Shown here: piece by piece, positions 36,546 to 45,335 of the stretch | Numbering within the stretch: the stretch's first letter is position 1 | Layout: each line of letters starts with the position of its first letter | Assembly: GCF_022846655.1 (NCBI RefSeq) | Contig: NZ_AP025667.1 | Coordinates: forward strand, 124,001-188,000 | DNA from: Streptomyces seoulensis | GTDB lineage: Bacteria; Actinomycetota; Actinomycetes; Streptomycetales; Streptomycetaceae | Length of the DNA: 64,000 bases | Reading direction: 5' to 3' | Notes under the pieces: model-generated | The model's database searches: none | What the model saw: the letters and a program-made list of their open reading frames with translations, nothing else | Told to the model about the DNA's origin: nothing | Made by a program: the position numbers and the translations under genes

Positions 36546-38621
36546 TCAGCCGATCTGCGCGTTCTTGGAGACGGTCACCTGGTCGATGTCGGAGGTCCGT
36601 ACGGTGACGGCGACCTCCCAGTCCCCCGCCATGGGGACCTGCACACCGCTCGACGCCCAGTGGCCGGTGGTGATGTGTTCCGGGGCCACGGGGAGCGGCC
36701 CGACCTTCTTCGCCTTCAGGGTGAGGGCGACCTTGACCTCGGGGATGTCGTACGGGCGGCCGTCGGGCCGCTGGACGTAGAGGTGCATCTCGTTGGCGCC
36801 GACGCGGGCGGGGTCGAGGTCGATCCGGACCAGGCCCTTGCCGTTCTTGCCGCCGGTGTCGAAGGGCATGTCGAGGGTCAGGGCGCCGGAGGTGTCGGCC
36901 GGGGAACTGGCGGCGGGCGCGGACGCCGCCCTGGCCTCCTGCTCGGTGCGGCCCGGCTCGGTCTGGGTGAGCGCGGTGGTGACGGCGAGCAGGACGACGG
37001 CGACGGACGCCTCGGCGAGCACCGAGCGGCGCAGTCCGGAGCGGTTCGGGTCGGCGTCGCGCAGCCGCTTGCGCCGGGCGGTGTCGATCGCGTCCCGCTG
37101 CCGGGCGAGCTGGGCGGCCCGGCCGGCGTCGGCGTCCGCCGAAGGGGCGGCTCCGGCAGAAGCCTTGCCCTTCCCCGCCTGCCCGGCGGTAGCGGTGCCG
37201 GCCGGCACGGGGACGGAGAGGGACGCCTGCTCAGGGACGTCGGCCCGCTCGGCGCCGGGGGTGGTGGCGAGGGGCGTCCGCTCCCGCGCCTCGGCCTGCG
37301 GGGCATCCGTGGTCGCCTCGGACCCCGCCTCGGCTTCGGCCGTACCCTGCTCCGCCAGCCTCCCCGTCCACCGCCGCGAGATCCACGCCAGCCCCACCAT
37401 GACCGCCACGAGCCCCAGCTTGACCAGCAGCAGTTGCCCGTACCGGGTGTCCGTGAAGGCCGACCAGGAGCCGAGCTGGCGCCAGGACTGGTAGACGCCC
37501 GTCGCGACCAAGGCCAGAACGGAGGCGAAGGCGAGCCGCGAGAAGCGCCGCACGGCATCCGTCCCGAGGGGGGTGTCGGCGGGCGCCCGGTACAGGGCGA
37601 CGAGCAGGGCGGTCAGCCCGCCGAACCAGCAGGCGACGGCGAGCAGATGGACGATGTCGACGGGCATGGCGATGCCGGGCTGGAGCCCGGTGGAGGCGTG
37701 CTCGGCCATGGCCCAGCTCGCCGCGAGCCCGGCCGCGACGACGATCCCGCCGATGGCGAGCCCGAAGCCCAGGTCACGCCGTTCCGCGGCCGCTTCCTCC
37801 GCGGTGCCCTCAGCGTCCTCAGCGCCCTCCTCTTCCTCCCGCCGCGCGTAGGCGCCGAAGAGGACGGCGACGAACAGCGCGGCGGCGGCGAGCAGCAGCA
37901 GCCGGGAGACCAGCGCGGCACCCGTCTTGGTCTGGAGCACCTGGCCGAGCAGGTCCAGGTCGAAGACGTCCCCGAGCTTGCCGGAGGAGGTGTACGAGCC
38001 ACGCAGGAGCAGCAGCCCCAGGGTGGCCGCGGTGAGCGTCAGCCAGCCGCCGACCACGAGCCGCTGCAGCGCCCGGACGCCCGCGCCCTCCCGCCAGCAG
38101 GCCAGCACGAAGGCGGCGCCGCCGACCAGCACGATGAAGCCCGCGTAGGAGAGGTACCGGCCGAAGGAGTACAGCCCGCCCACGGCTCCGCCGCCCGCTC
38201 CCGCCCCGGTGTCGGAGACGACGGTGCGCGAGGGCGCGCCGATGGAGAAGGTGTAGGCCCCGGCGACGGGGTGGCTGTCGGCGGAGACGACCTGGTAGGC
38301 CACCGTGTACGTGCCGTCGGCCAGCCCCGCGCGCAGCCGCACCGAGTACGTGGTGCCGCTGACGTTCGCGGGCTTGCCGGACTGGACCGGCTTGCCCTTG
38401 GGGTCCAGGACGCGCAGGGAGCCGTCGCCCAACGCCACCTGCTCGGAGAAGGTGAGCGAGATCTGGGTGGGCGCCCGGTCGACCACCACTCCCTGCGCGG
38501 GGTCGCTGCCGGTCAGCGCGGCGTGCGCGGAGGCGGGCGCGGCGCCCGCGAACAGCGCACCGGTGACGGCGAGAAGCAGCAGTACCAGGGTGCGCAGCCG
38601 GGGGGTGATGGTCCGCGTCAA
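36546..38621 (-). CDS. CopC-CopD fusion copper protein
   Basis: The 691-residue protein starts with a signal peptide (about 1-32). The CopC-like copper-binding domain (33-130) begins with H33 of SAHAALTGSDPAQG, where the N-terminal His is a copper ligand in CopC proteins. A CopD-type membrane region of about eight helices follows (about 150-410), then a charged, Pro/Ala-rich cytoplasmic stretch (about 410-540), one helix and an extracytoplasmic C-terminal domain. Copper import or handling across the membrane is inferred from family and operon. It overlaps no gene: 13 bp to ecuC and 8 bp to dtpA. Confidence 0.88.
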   Translation of the reverse strand: MTRTITPRLRTLVLLLLAVTGALFAGAAPASAHAALTGSDPAQGVVVDRAPTQISLTFSEQVALGDGSLRVLDPKGKPVQSGKPANVSGTTYSVRLRAGLADGTYTVAYQVVSADSHPVAGAYTFSIGAPSRTVVSDTGAGAGGGAVGGLYSFGRYLSYAGFIVLVGGAAFVLACWREGAGVRALQRLVVGGWLTLTAATLGLLLLRGSYTSSGKLGDVFDLDLLGQVLQTKTGAALVSRLLLLAAAALFVAVLFGAYARREEEEGAEDAEGTAEEAAAERRDLGFGLAIGGIVVAAGLAASWAMAEHASTGLQPGIAMPVDIVHLLAVACWFGGLTALLVALYRAPADTPLGTDAVRRFSRLAFASVLALVATGVYQSWRQLGSWSAFTDTRYGQLLLVKLGLVAVMVGLAWISRRWTGRLAEQGTAEAEAGSEATTDAPQAEARERTPLATTPGAERADVPEQASLSVPVPAGTATAGQAGKGKASAGAAPSADADAGRAAQLARQRDAIDTARRKRLRDADPNRSGLRRSVLAEASVAVVLLAVTTALTQTEPGRTEQEARAASAPAASSPADTSGALTLDMPFDTGGKNGKGLVRIDLDPARVGANEMHLYVQRPDGRPYDIPEVKVALTLKAKKVGPLPVAPEHITTGHWASSGVQVPMAGDWEVAVTVRTSDIDQVTVSKNAQIG

Positions 38622-38634
38622 GGTGGTCCCTCCC

Positions 38635-39087
38635 TCAGTGTCCGGTCGACGGGTTGTACGTGGCGGACCGCACCGGCATCTCGACGGTGAGCGGACCGGA
38701 CTTGGCGAAGCCCAGCTTCAGGGTGACGGTCTGGCCCTGCAGGGGCTTCCGCTCGAGCTTCTCGAACATCAGGTGGTTGGCGCCGCTCCGGAAGACGAGC
38801 CGGCCGTGGGCGGGCACCTCGAAGGACGTGCGCTCGACCATGGTCCCCCCGCTGGTGCTGTGCATGGTGACCTTGCCGATGGTGCTGCTGACCGAGGTCA
38901 GCTCGTCCTGCTCGCCGCCCTTGTTGGTGACGGTGAGGAAGCCGGCGGCCATGTCGGCGGCGACCGGCTGCGGCATGTAGGCGGCGCTCACGGACAGCTC
39001 CGGCTCGCCGGAATCCCGGTCGGAACCGCATCCGGCGAGGGCCAGGGCGGCGGCGAGGGCGGCGACGGGTAGCGCGGCCCGCCTCAC
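38635..39087 (-). CDS. PCu(A)C-type extracellular copper chaperone, ECuC-like
   Basis: The 150-residue lipoprotein has a lipobox LAGC with C20. Copper ligands in the expected places are M83, H105 and M107 (M-x21-H-x-M, the PCuAC C-terminal pattern), with M75-H76 nearby. In S. lividans the counterpart ECuC passes copper to Sco and onward to GlxA. The GTG at 39087 overlaps the sco stop (GTGA), showing translational coupling. A longer upstream frame is antisense-like and was rejected. Confidence 0.92.
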   Translation of the reverse strand: MRRAALPVAALAAALALAGCGSDRDSGEPELSVSAAYMPQPVAADMAAGFLTVTNKGGEQDELTSVSSTIGKVTMHSTSGGTMVERTSFEVPAHGRLVFRSGANHLMFEKLERKPLQGQTVTLKLGFAKSGPLTVEMPVRSATYNPSTGH

Positions 39088-39746
39088 GGCTTCGCCCCGC
39101 GCACGAGCCGGGGCAGGTCCTTGGTCCAGTCGTCGACGGTGGCGTCCTCGCCGTAGAGGACGTAGCCGCCGTCCGTCTTCGGGGAGAAGGCGATGACCTG
39201 GGTGCCGTGGACGGAGACGGTCTTGCCGTTCTTGTCCTTGGAGGTCGGCTCGACGGAGATGCCGACGGAGCGGGCGCCCGCCTGGATGGTGGAGAAGTCG
39301 CCGGTCAGGCCGGTGAAGCGCGCGTCGATGCTCTTGAGCCACTTGCCCAGCTCGGCCGGGGTGTCGCGGCCGGGGTCGGTGGTGACGAAGACGACGCGCA
39401 GGTCGTCCTGCTCGGCCTTGGGCAGCGCCTTCATGGCGACGGCGATGTTGCTCATCGTCGTGGGGCACACGTCGGGGCAGTGGGTGTAGCCGAAGTAGAC
39501 GAGGGTCGGGTGGCCCTTGGTCGCGGCACGCAGGTCGTACTTCTTGCCGTGGGTGTCGGTGAGGACCAGGTCGGGCTTGGTGAAGGGCTGGTCGAGGACG
39601 GTGGCGGCCTTGTCGGAGCCGGACTCCTCGGAGACCACGGAGACGGGCGAGGAGGCGTCGTCACCGCCGCCGCACGCGGACAGGGTGAAGGCGGCGGCGG
39701 CCAGCAGCGCGGCCGCGGCCAGGGTCTTCTTGCGCGGAGAAAGCAT
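39084..39746 (-). CDS. sco: Sco1/SenC copper metallochaperone lipoprotein
   Basis: The 220-residue protein is a membrane-anchored thioredoxin-fold copper chaperone. Its lipobox is LSAC with C25. Copper-binding C90 and C94 sit in CPDVCPTT, with H180 in VSVHGT as the distant ligand. Sco proteins supply Cu to cytochrome oxidase Cu(A); in S. lividans Sco also serves GlxA. It is translationally coupled to the PCuAC chaperone, and 90 bp plus a strong hairpin separates it from ycnI upstream. Confidence 0.94.
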   Translation of the reverse strand: MLSPRKKTLAAAALLAAAAFTLSACGGGDDASSPVSVVSEESGSDKAATVLDQPFTKPDLVLTDTHGKKYDLRAATKGHPTLVYFGYTHCPDVCPTTMSNIAVAMKALPKAEQDDLRVVFVTTDPGRDTPAELGKWLKSIDARFTGLTGDFSTIQAGARSVGISVEPTSKDKNGKTVSVHGTQVIAFSPKTDGGYVLYGEDATVDDWTKDLPRLVRGAKP

Positions 39747-39775
39747 GGAGAGATGTCCCAGGGGGTCGAGAACTG

Positions 39776-39824
39776 CCGTGTGCGCCGGGGCCGTACCGGG
39801 CGGGCACGGCCCCGGCGCACACGG
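39776..39824 (-). terminator. 19-bp hairpin between ycnI and sco
   Basis: A perfect stem of 19 bp (arms 39776-39794 and 39806-39824) with an 11-nt loop, directly after the ycnI stop on the minus strand and about 30 bp before the sco start. It should end ycnI transcription or act as an attenuator for the copper operon. Confidence 0.82.
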
Positions 39825-39836
39825 ATCAGAGGAGGG

Positions 39837-40586
39837 TCAGGCGGTGCGGCGGCGGCCCGCGAGGACGCCGTAGGCCACGCCCGCGACGCCGATCACGATG
39901 CCGACGATGCCCAGCACGCGGGCGGTGGTGTCGGTGCCGTCGGAGTCGGCGGCGGCCGTCGCCTCATGGGCGTCGTCCTTGTCGCCGGCCTTGGCGTCGT
40001 CGTCACCGGCGGCGGCCGCGGTGCCGTGGTGGTCGTCGGTCGCGGCGGACAGCTCCAGCGTCGGGGCCGGGTTCTCCGGCTCCTCCTGGCCCTCCTGCGG
40101 CACCTCGATCCAGCGGACGACCTCCTTGTTGGAGTACGTCTGGATCGCCTTGAAGACGAGCTGGTCGGCGTCCTCGGGCAGGGCACCGAGCGAGAGCGGG
40201 AACTTCTGGAAGTAGCCGGGCTGGATGCCCTTGCCGTCGGCGGTCCAGGTGACCTTGGTGACGGCCTCGCCGATCTTCTCGCCGTGCATGGTGAGCGGCT
40301 TGTCCAGCTTGGACTTGGTCACCTTCACGCTCCAGCCCGGCACCGGCTGCGGCATGACGGAGGCCAGCGGGTGGTCGGCGGGCAGGTTGACCTCGAGCTT
40401 GGTGGTGGAGGCGTTGTCGCGCTCGTTGGGCACCTTGAAGTCCACGGTGGCGTAGCCGCCCTTGGCCGCGACACCCTCCGGCTGCACGCTGACGTGCGCG
40501 AAGGCGGGGACCGAGACGGCGAGGACGGTCGCGCCCGCGACGGCGACGGCGGCGGTGACACGGGAGGCGGTACGGGAGATCTGCAT
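39837..40586 (-). CDS. ycnI: YcnI-type (DUF1775) copper-binding membrane protein
   Basis: The 249-residue protein has a signal peptide cleaved before H31 (FAHVSVQPEG), giving an N-terminal histidine used for Cu(II) binding in YcnI. A DUF1775 domain follows (about 31-175), with an acidic/His linker (about 185-220) and a C-terminal membrane helix (about 222-240). It stands upstream of sco but is separated by a strong hairpin. Function in copper supply is inferred from the family. Confidence 0.93.
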   Translation of the reverse strand: MQISRTASRVTAAVAVAGATVLAVSVPAFAHVSVQPEGVAAKGGYATVDFKVPNERDNASTTKLEVNLPADHPLASVMPQPVPGWSVKVTKSKLDKPLTMHGEKIGEAVTKVTWTADGKGIQPGYFQKFPLSLGALPEDADQLVFKAIQTYSNKEVVRWIEVPQEGQEEPENPAPTLELSAATDDHHGTAAAAGDDDAKAGDKDDAHEATAAADSDGTDTTARVLGIVGIVIGVAGVAYGVLAGRRRTA

Positions 40587-40729
40587 GCTGGGGAAACTCC
40601 GCTCTTGAGCGAGATCCGGTGCTGAGCCCGGTGACGGTGAGGGGTGCGCGCGTCTCCTTCAGGCGCACGCGCGCGTGCCGCATGACAGCGGCCTCTCCCC
40701 TCCTCGTACGTACGGGAGCGGTGGTCGCG

Positions 40730-41605
40730 TCAGGCGGCGAGACGGAACGCGTCGGCGGGTGGTCCGCGCCGGATCACCGAGTGCTGGAGTGCCGCGCCCC
40801 GCGGGGCGGGCGCCTCGTCCCGGCCGGTGCGGCGCACGCGCGGGACCGGCCCGGTCGCGGGCAGCAGCCCGGCGTACAGGGCGCGGGTCAGCGCGAGGGC
40901 AGCGCGCAGGGAGCGGACGAGCGCGCCCTCCGCGACACCGTGCGTCGACAGCTCGATCAGCCGCAGCACGGCGAGGTCGCCCCGGCGCAGCAGCCAGCTC
41001 ACGGCGAGGGCCGCGAGGAGGTGACCGAGAAGCATCGGTACCGAGGGCAGCCCGGTGGCCGGGGAACCGGCCAGGTCGTAGGCGTGCCCGCCGGCCGGTG
41101 CCTGGTCCGTGAAGCGGCCCGAGGCGTCGATCAGGCGCGCGTCGAGCAGCAGGCGGTAGGCGTGGCCGGGGGTGAGGGTGGCCGGGCCGGACCCGCACAG
41201 CAACTGCGCGGCCCGCTGGACCATCTCGTCGCTCGCCGCGCCGGAGTGCGCGGCGCCCATCGAACCCATGGAGCCCATCGACCCCATGGAACCCATGGCG
41301 CCCATCGGCGCCCCGCCCGTCGCCGCCGTGTGCTGGCCGAGGCCGAACAGCGTGTGCAGGGCCAGTTGGCCGAGGGCGAGGAGCGCGGCGATGGCGGGCA
41401 CCGAGCGGGCCCGTCCGGCGAGCGGCGCCATGACCAGCAGGGAGCCCAGGAACCCGGCGCCGAGCGTCCACAGCGGGACGTTCGCGCAGGAGGCCACGGT
41501 GTGTCCCGCGGCGGCCAGCACGACACAGACCGCGGCGAAGACCGCGGCCCGCAGAAGCCGGACGCGGGGTCCGGGTCGCGCCGTGCGCGGGTGAGGGGCA
41601 CTCAT
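40730..41605 (-). CDS. membrane protein with Met-Gly-Ser repeat
   Basis: The protein of about 291 residues has several hydrophobic segments (about four near residues 15-40, 40-66 and 73-90 and one near 190-210). Between them sits a Met-rich repeat, MGAMGSMGSMGSMGSMGAA, with a His nearby (about residues 98-117). Such Met-rich loops commonly bind Cu(I), and the copper genes lie downstream, so a copper role is plausible. It is not assigned to a named family. ATG 41605 is chosen; ATG 41617 or 41620 are possible. Confidence 0.75.
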   Translation of the reverse strand: MSAPHPRTARPGPRVRLLRAAVFAAVCVVLAAAGHTVASCANVPLWTLGAGFLGSLLVMAPLAGRARSVPAIAALLALGQLALHTLFGLGQHTAATGGAPMGAMGSMGSMGSMGSMGAAHSGAASDEMVQRAAQLLCGSGPATLTPGHAYRLLLDARLIDASGRFTDQAPAGGHAYDLAGSPATGLPSVPMLLGHLLAALAVSWLLRRGDLAVLRLIELSTHGVAEGALVRSLRAALALTRALYAGLLPATGPVPRVRRTGRDEAPAPRGAALQHSVIRRGPPADAFRLAA

Positions 41606-41827
41606 GGCGGGGCTCATCATCGCACTGCGCCCGCCGCACCCCCGAGGCAGGGCCGCCGGATCGCGCCACGGCCGGGACGCGCGCTCCCGCGGCGTCCGTA
41701 CGTCATACCCCGATTCGTCCCGGTGCACATCGACCATATGGGCGGCATCACGTCATCGGCGGGCTTACCGGCGCTCACGCGCGGCAATAGGTAACGGTAT
41801 GTCGAGCCGCGGCCAGGAGGCTGGAGC

Positions 41828-42280
41828 ATGAGCATCTGGTGGTCACTCCATCTGCGCCGCGATGCCGCGAGTGTCCCGCTCGCCCGGCGGCTGCTGATCG
41901 GCACCATGGAGACCGCCGGTGTCGACCCGGACGTCTCCTACGACATCTCCGTGGCCCTGACCGAGGCGTGCGCCAACGCCGTCGAGCATGGCGGGGCATC
42001 GCGCGGGGAGCGCTCGGAGGCGTACCGGGTGACCGCCTATCTGGACGGCGAGAAGTGCCGTATCGAGGTGGCCGACTCCGGTCCCGGCGTCGCGTCCGCC
42101 CCGCAGACCCTGGGCATCCGGATGGCCCGCGTGGACGCCGAGGACGGGCGGGGCCTGTGTCTGATCCGGGAGCTGACCGACCACGTCCACATCGGTGCCC
42201 GGCCGGGCCGCACGGGGACCGTGGTCAGCTTCGACAAGACCCTGAAGTGGAAGAAGGACCCTTCCCTGCTCACGGCCTGA
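41828..42280 (+). CDS. GHKL ATPase, anti-sigma factor-like (RsbW type)
   Basis: The 150-residue protein is a single HATPase domain: N box LTEACANAVEHG, G1 VADSGPGV and G2 GRGLCLIREL all look intact, as in RsbW/SpoIIAB anti-sigma factor kinases. A strong GCCAGGAGG precedes the ATG at 41828. No anti-anti-sigma factor is next to it. A terminator (42297-42325) follows, then the convergent pepP. Confidence 0.88.
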   Translation: MSIWWSLHLRRDAASVPLARRLLIGTMETAGVDPDVSYDISVALTEACANAVEHGGASRGERSEAYRVTAYLDGEKCRIEVADSGPGVASAPQTLGIRMARVDAEDGRGLCLIRELTDHVHIGARPGRTGTVVSFDKTLKWKKDPSLLTA

Positions 42281-42296
42281 GCGGCGGAAGACGAAC

Positions 42297-42325
42297 GGCC
42301 GGGCACCCGCTGGGGATGCCCGGCC
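42297..42325. terminator. hairpin between HATPase gene and pepP
   Basis: Arms 42297-42308 and 42313-42325 pair with one bulged base. It lies between convergent genes. Confidence 0.78.
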
Positions 42326-42338
42326 ATCGGTGTGGTCG

Positions 42339-43805
42339 TCAGCCCTTGAGCGACGCCATCCACGCCTCGACCTCGTCGGAGCGGCGCGGCAGGCCCGCCG
42401 AGAGGTTCCGGTTGCCGTCGGTGGTGACGAGGATGTCGTCCTCGATCCGGACGCCGATGCCCCGGTACTCCGCGGGCACGGTCAGGTCGTCGGCCTGGAA
42501 GTACAGGCCGGGCTCGACGGTGAGGACCATGCCGGGCTCCAGCGTGCCGTCGACGTAGGTCTCGGTACGGGCGACCGCGCAGTCGTGGACGTCCATGCCG
42601 AGCATGTGGCCGGTGCCGTGCAGGGTCCAGCGGCGCTGGAGGCCCAGCTCCAGGACACGCTCGACCGGGCCCTCGACCAGGCCCCACTCCACGAGCTTCT
42701 CGGCGAGCACGCGCTGGGAGGCGTCGTGGAAGTCGCGGAACTTGGCGCCGGGCTTCACCGCCGCGATGCCGGCCTCCTGGGCCTCGTACACCGCGTCGTA
42801 GATCTTGCGCTGGAGGTCGGTGTAGGTGCCGTCGACCGGGAGGGTGCGGGTGACGTCGGCGGTGTAGAGGGTGTGGGTCTCCACGCCCGCGTCGAGCAGC
42901 AGCAGGTCGCCGGAGCGGACCGGGCCGTCGTTGCGCACCCAGTGCAGGGTGCAGGCGTGCGCGCCGGAGGCGCAGATCGAGCCGTAGCCGATGTCGTTGC
43001 CCTCCACGCGCGCGCGGAGGAAGAAGGTGCCCTCGATGTAGCGCTCGGACGTGGCCTCGGCCTTGTCGAGGACCTTCACCACGTCCTCGAAGCCGCGCAC
43101 GGTGGAGTCGACGGCCTTCTGCAGCTCGCCGACCTCGAAGTCGTCCTTGACCAGGCGGGCCTCGGAGAGGAAGACGCGCAGTTCCTCGTCGCGCTCGGCG
43201 GTGACCTTGTCGGTCAGGGCCGACTCGATCCCGGCGTCGTGGCCGCGCACCACGCGGACCGGGCCGGTGGCCTCGCGCAGTTCGCCGGCCAGCTCGCGGA
43301 CGTCGGCGGCGGGGATGCCGTACAGCGCCTCGGACTCGGTGAGGGAGTGGCGGCGGCCGACCCACAGCTCGCCCTGGCCGGAGAGCCAGAACTCGCCGTT
43401 CTCGCGGTCGGAGCGGGGCAGCAGGTAGATGGTCGCGCGGTGGCCCCCGGCGGCCGGCTCCAGGACCAGGACGCCGTCCTCGCTCTGGTTGCCGGTGAGG
43501 TAGGCGTACTCGGTGGAGGCGCGGAAGGCGTACTCGGTGTCGTTCGAGCGGGTCTTCAGGTTGCCCGCGGGGATCACCAGGCGCTCGCCGGGGAAGCGGG
43601 CGGACAGCGCGGCGCGGCGGCGGGCGGTCTCGGCGGCCTGCGGGACGGGCGCCAGGTCACGCAGCTCGGTGTCGGCCCAGCCGGAGCGCATGTTCTCCGC
43701 CAGCTCGTCGGAGACACCGGGGTAGAGGCCGTTCTTTCGCTGCTTGATGGGCTCCTCGGCCTCGGTGGCCTCGTCGGGAACGGCCGGGTTGAGCTCGTCG
43801 GACAC
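42339..43805 (-). CDS. pepP: Xaa-Pro aminopeptidase (aminopeptidase P)
   Basis: The 488-residue protein is an M24B metallopeptidase that removes N-terminal residues before proline. The five metal ligands are recognisable: the two aspartates in LLLDAGVETHTLYTADVTRT, the histidine in HGTGHMLGM and glutamates in TVEPG and GVRIEDD. An N-terminal creatinase-like domain (about 40-230) precedes the catalytic domain. GTG 43805 is preceded by GAGGAGGATCA, giving the start SDELNPAVPDEATE. Confidence 0.95.
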   Translation of the reverse strand: MSDELNPAVPDEATEAEEPIKQRKNGLYPGVSDELAENMRSGWADTELRDLAPVPQAAETARRRAALSARFPGERLVIPAGNLKTRSNDTEYAFRASTEYAYLTGNQSEDGVLVLEPAAGGHRATIYLLPRSDRENGEFWLSGQGELWVGRRHSLTESEALYGIPAADVRELAGELREATGPVRVVRGHDAGIESALTDKVTAERDEELRVFLSEARLVKDDFEVGELQKAVDSTVRGFEDVVKVLDKAEATSERYIEGTFFLRARVEGNDIGYGSICASGAHACTLHWVRNDGPVRSGDLLLLDAGVETHTLYTADVTRTLPVDGTYTDLQRKIYDAVYEAQEAGIAAVKPGAKFRDFHDASQRVLAEKLVEWGLVEGPVERVLELGLQRRWTLHGTGHMLGMDVHDCAVARTETYVDGTLEPGMVLTVEPGLYFQADDLTVPAEYRGIGVRIEDDILVTTDGNRNLSAGLPRRSDEVEAWMASLKG

Positions 43806-43937
43806 TGATCCTCCTCGGTACGGCGTGTGGTCTCCCCCAGGGGGCACGCGGCGCTCGCGTCCATGCCCGAGCAGGGGTGCCTCCATCATCGTACGTTCGT
43901 ACCGAAACCGGACCGGTCGTGCTCATGTCGGTCTCGC

Positions 43938-45335
43938 TCAGTCGAAGCGGGCCGCCAGCAGGACCACGTCCTCGTCATCGCCGGTGCCGTCGTCCGGCAG
44001 GAGGGTGCGCAGGACGTGGTCGGCGACGGCTCCGGGGTCGCCGCGCAGGGCGCGCGGCACGCCCGCCGCGGCCGAGTGCAGCCGCGCGAAGGCCCGGTCC
44101 ATCGCCTCGCCGGTACGCTGCAGCAGCCCGTCGGTGTAGAGCAGCACCGTCTCCCCGGGCTCGACGCGGAACTCCACGCTGGGCGCCTCCCAGCAGGCGA
44201 GCATGCCGAGCGGGGCGGACAGGGAGGTCTCGACGTACTCGGTGCGCCGCTCCCCGGTCAGCAGCGGCGGACTGTGCCCGGCGCCGGCCAGGGTGATCCG
44301 GCGTGCGGCGGGCTCGCAGTAGGCGAACAGGGCGGTGGCCGAGCGGGCGGGCTCGGTCAGCCGCAGCAGCAGCTCCAGGTCGGACAGGACGGCCACCGGG
44401 TCCTCGCCCTCCATCACGGCGTAGGCCCGCAGGGAGGCGCGGAGCCGGCCCATCGCGGCGACGGCACCCGGACCGCTGCCGGTGGCCGAGCCCACGGAGA
44501 GGCCGAGGGCGGCGTCGGGCAGCGGCAGCGCGTCGTACCAGTCGCCGCCGCCGCGCGGGCCGGTGCGGTGCCGCACGGCGAGCTGGACGCCGGGGAGACG
44601 GGGCAGCCGGGAGGGCAGCAGTTCCTCGGTGAGGGTCGCCGCGCACGCGCGCGTGCGCTCCACCTCCAGCAGCAGGGCGAGGTGTTGGGCGGCCTGGCGG
44701 AGGTAGCGGCCGACCAGATGTCGGTGGTGTTCGTCGGGGGCGGCCGGTTCGTCGTAGAGCCAGACGGCGGCGCCGAGGTGGGCGCTGTCGGTGGTCAGCG
44801 GCAGGGCGTAGCTGGCGGCGTAGCCGAGGCGGGCGGCGACCTCTCGGTGACGGGGGTCGAGTCCGGGCTCGGCGAACAGGTCGGCGTGGACGGCCGGGCC
44901 GCCGGTGCCGTCGGTCAGCAGGGCGTCACGCGGGACGGTCTCGATGTGACCGAGGTCGGCGCGGCCGAGGCCGAGGCCGAGGGAGGTGCGGGGGCCGAGT
45001 CCGTCGCCGGGTTCCAGCGCGACCAGACCGCGCCGGGCGCCCACGAGGGCGGCACCGGCGCGCAGCAGTTCCTCAAGTGCGTCCTGCAGTGCGGACGTTC
45101 TGCACATCCGCTCGGTCAGCTCATGAAGGGTGGTGAGGTCGGAGACCCAGCCGGCCAGTTGGTCCTGGAGCAGGCTGCCGGGGGCGTCCGGGGCGGCGAC
45201 GGGGGGCGGGGTACCTGCCGGGACGTCCGGTGCGGGACCGGCTTCCGGGGCGGGCGGTGCGGGCGCGACAGTGTGGGCTGGAGTGGGAACCGTGGGATCG
45301 ATTCCGGCCACTTTCGGAGGGTGAGGGGCATTCAT
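43938..45335 (-). CDS. GAF-SpoIIE protein with altered phosphatase motif
   Basis: The 465-residue protein has a Pro/Ala-rich tail (1-55), a GAF-like domain (about 60-225) and a PP2C/SpoIIE domain (about 240-465). D265 in GGGDWYD, the DG of LLYTDGL and the DEDVVLL aspartate are conserved. The loop that normally reads GDVMGHG is VGSATGSG (281-288), so the metal-binding Asp is S283. A pseudophosphatase or regulatory binder is likely, or an altered mechanism. Start ATG 45335 is first in frame. A large non-coding gap lies upstream. Confidence 0.88.
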   Translation of the reverse strand: MNAPHPPKVAGIDPTVPTPAHTVAPAPPAPEAGPAPDVPAGTPPPVAAPDAPGSLLQDQLAGWVSDLTTLHELTERMCRTSALQDALEELLRAGAALVGARRGLVALEPGDGLGPRTSLGLGLGRADLGHIETVPRDALLTDGTGGPAVHADLFAEPGLDPRHREVAARLGYAASYALPLTTDSAHLGAAVWLYDEPAAPDEHHRHLVGRYLRQAAQHLALLLEVERTRACAATLTEELLPSRLPRLPGVQLAVRHRTGPRGGGDWYDALPLPDAALGLSVGSATGSGPGAVAAMGRLRASLRAYAVMEGEDPVAVLSDLELLLRLTEPARSATALFAYCEPAARRITLAGAGHSPPLLTGERRTEYVETSLSAPLGMLACWEAPSVEFRVEPGETVLLYTDGLLQRTGEAMDRAFARLHSAAAGVPRALRGDPGAVADHVLRTLLPDDGTGDDEDVVLLAARFD

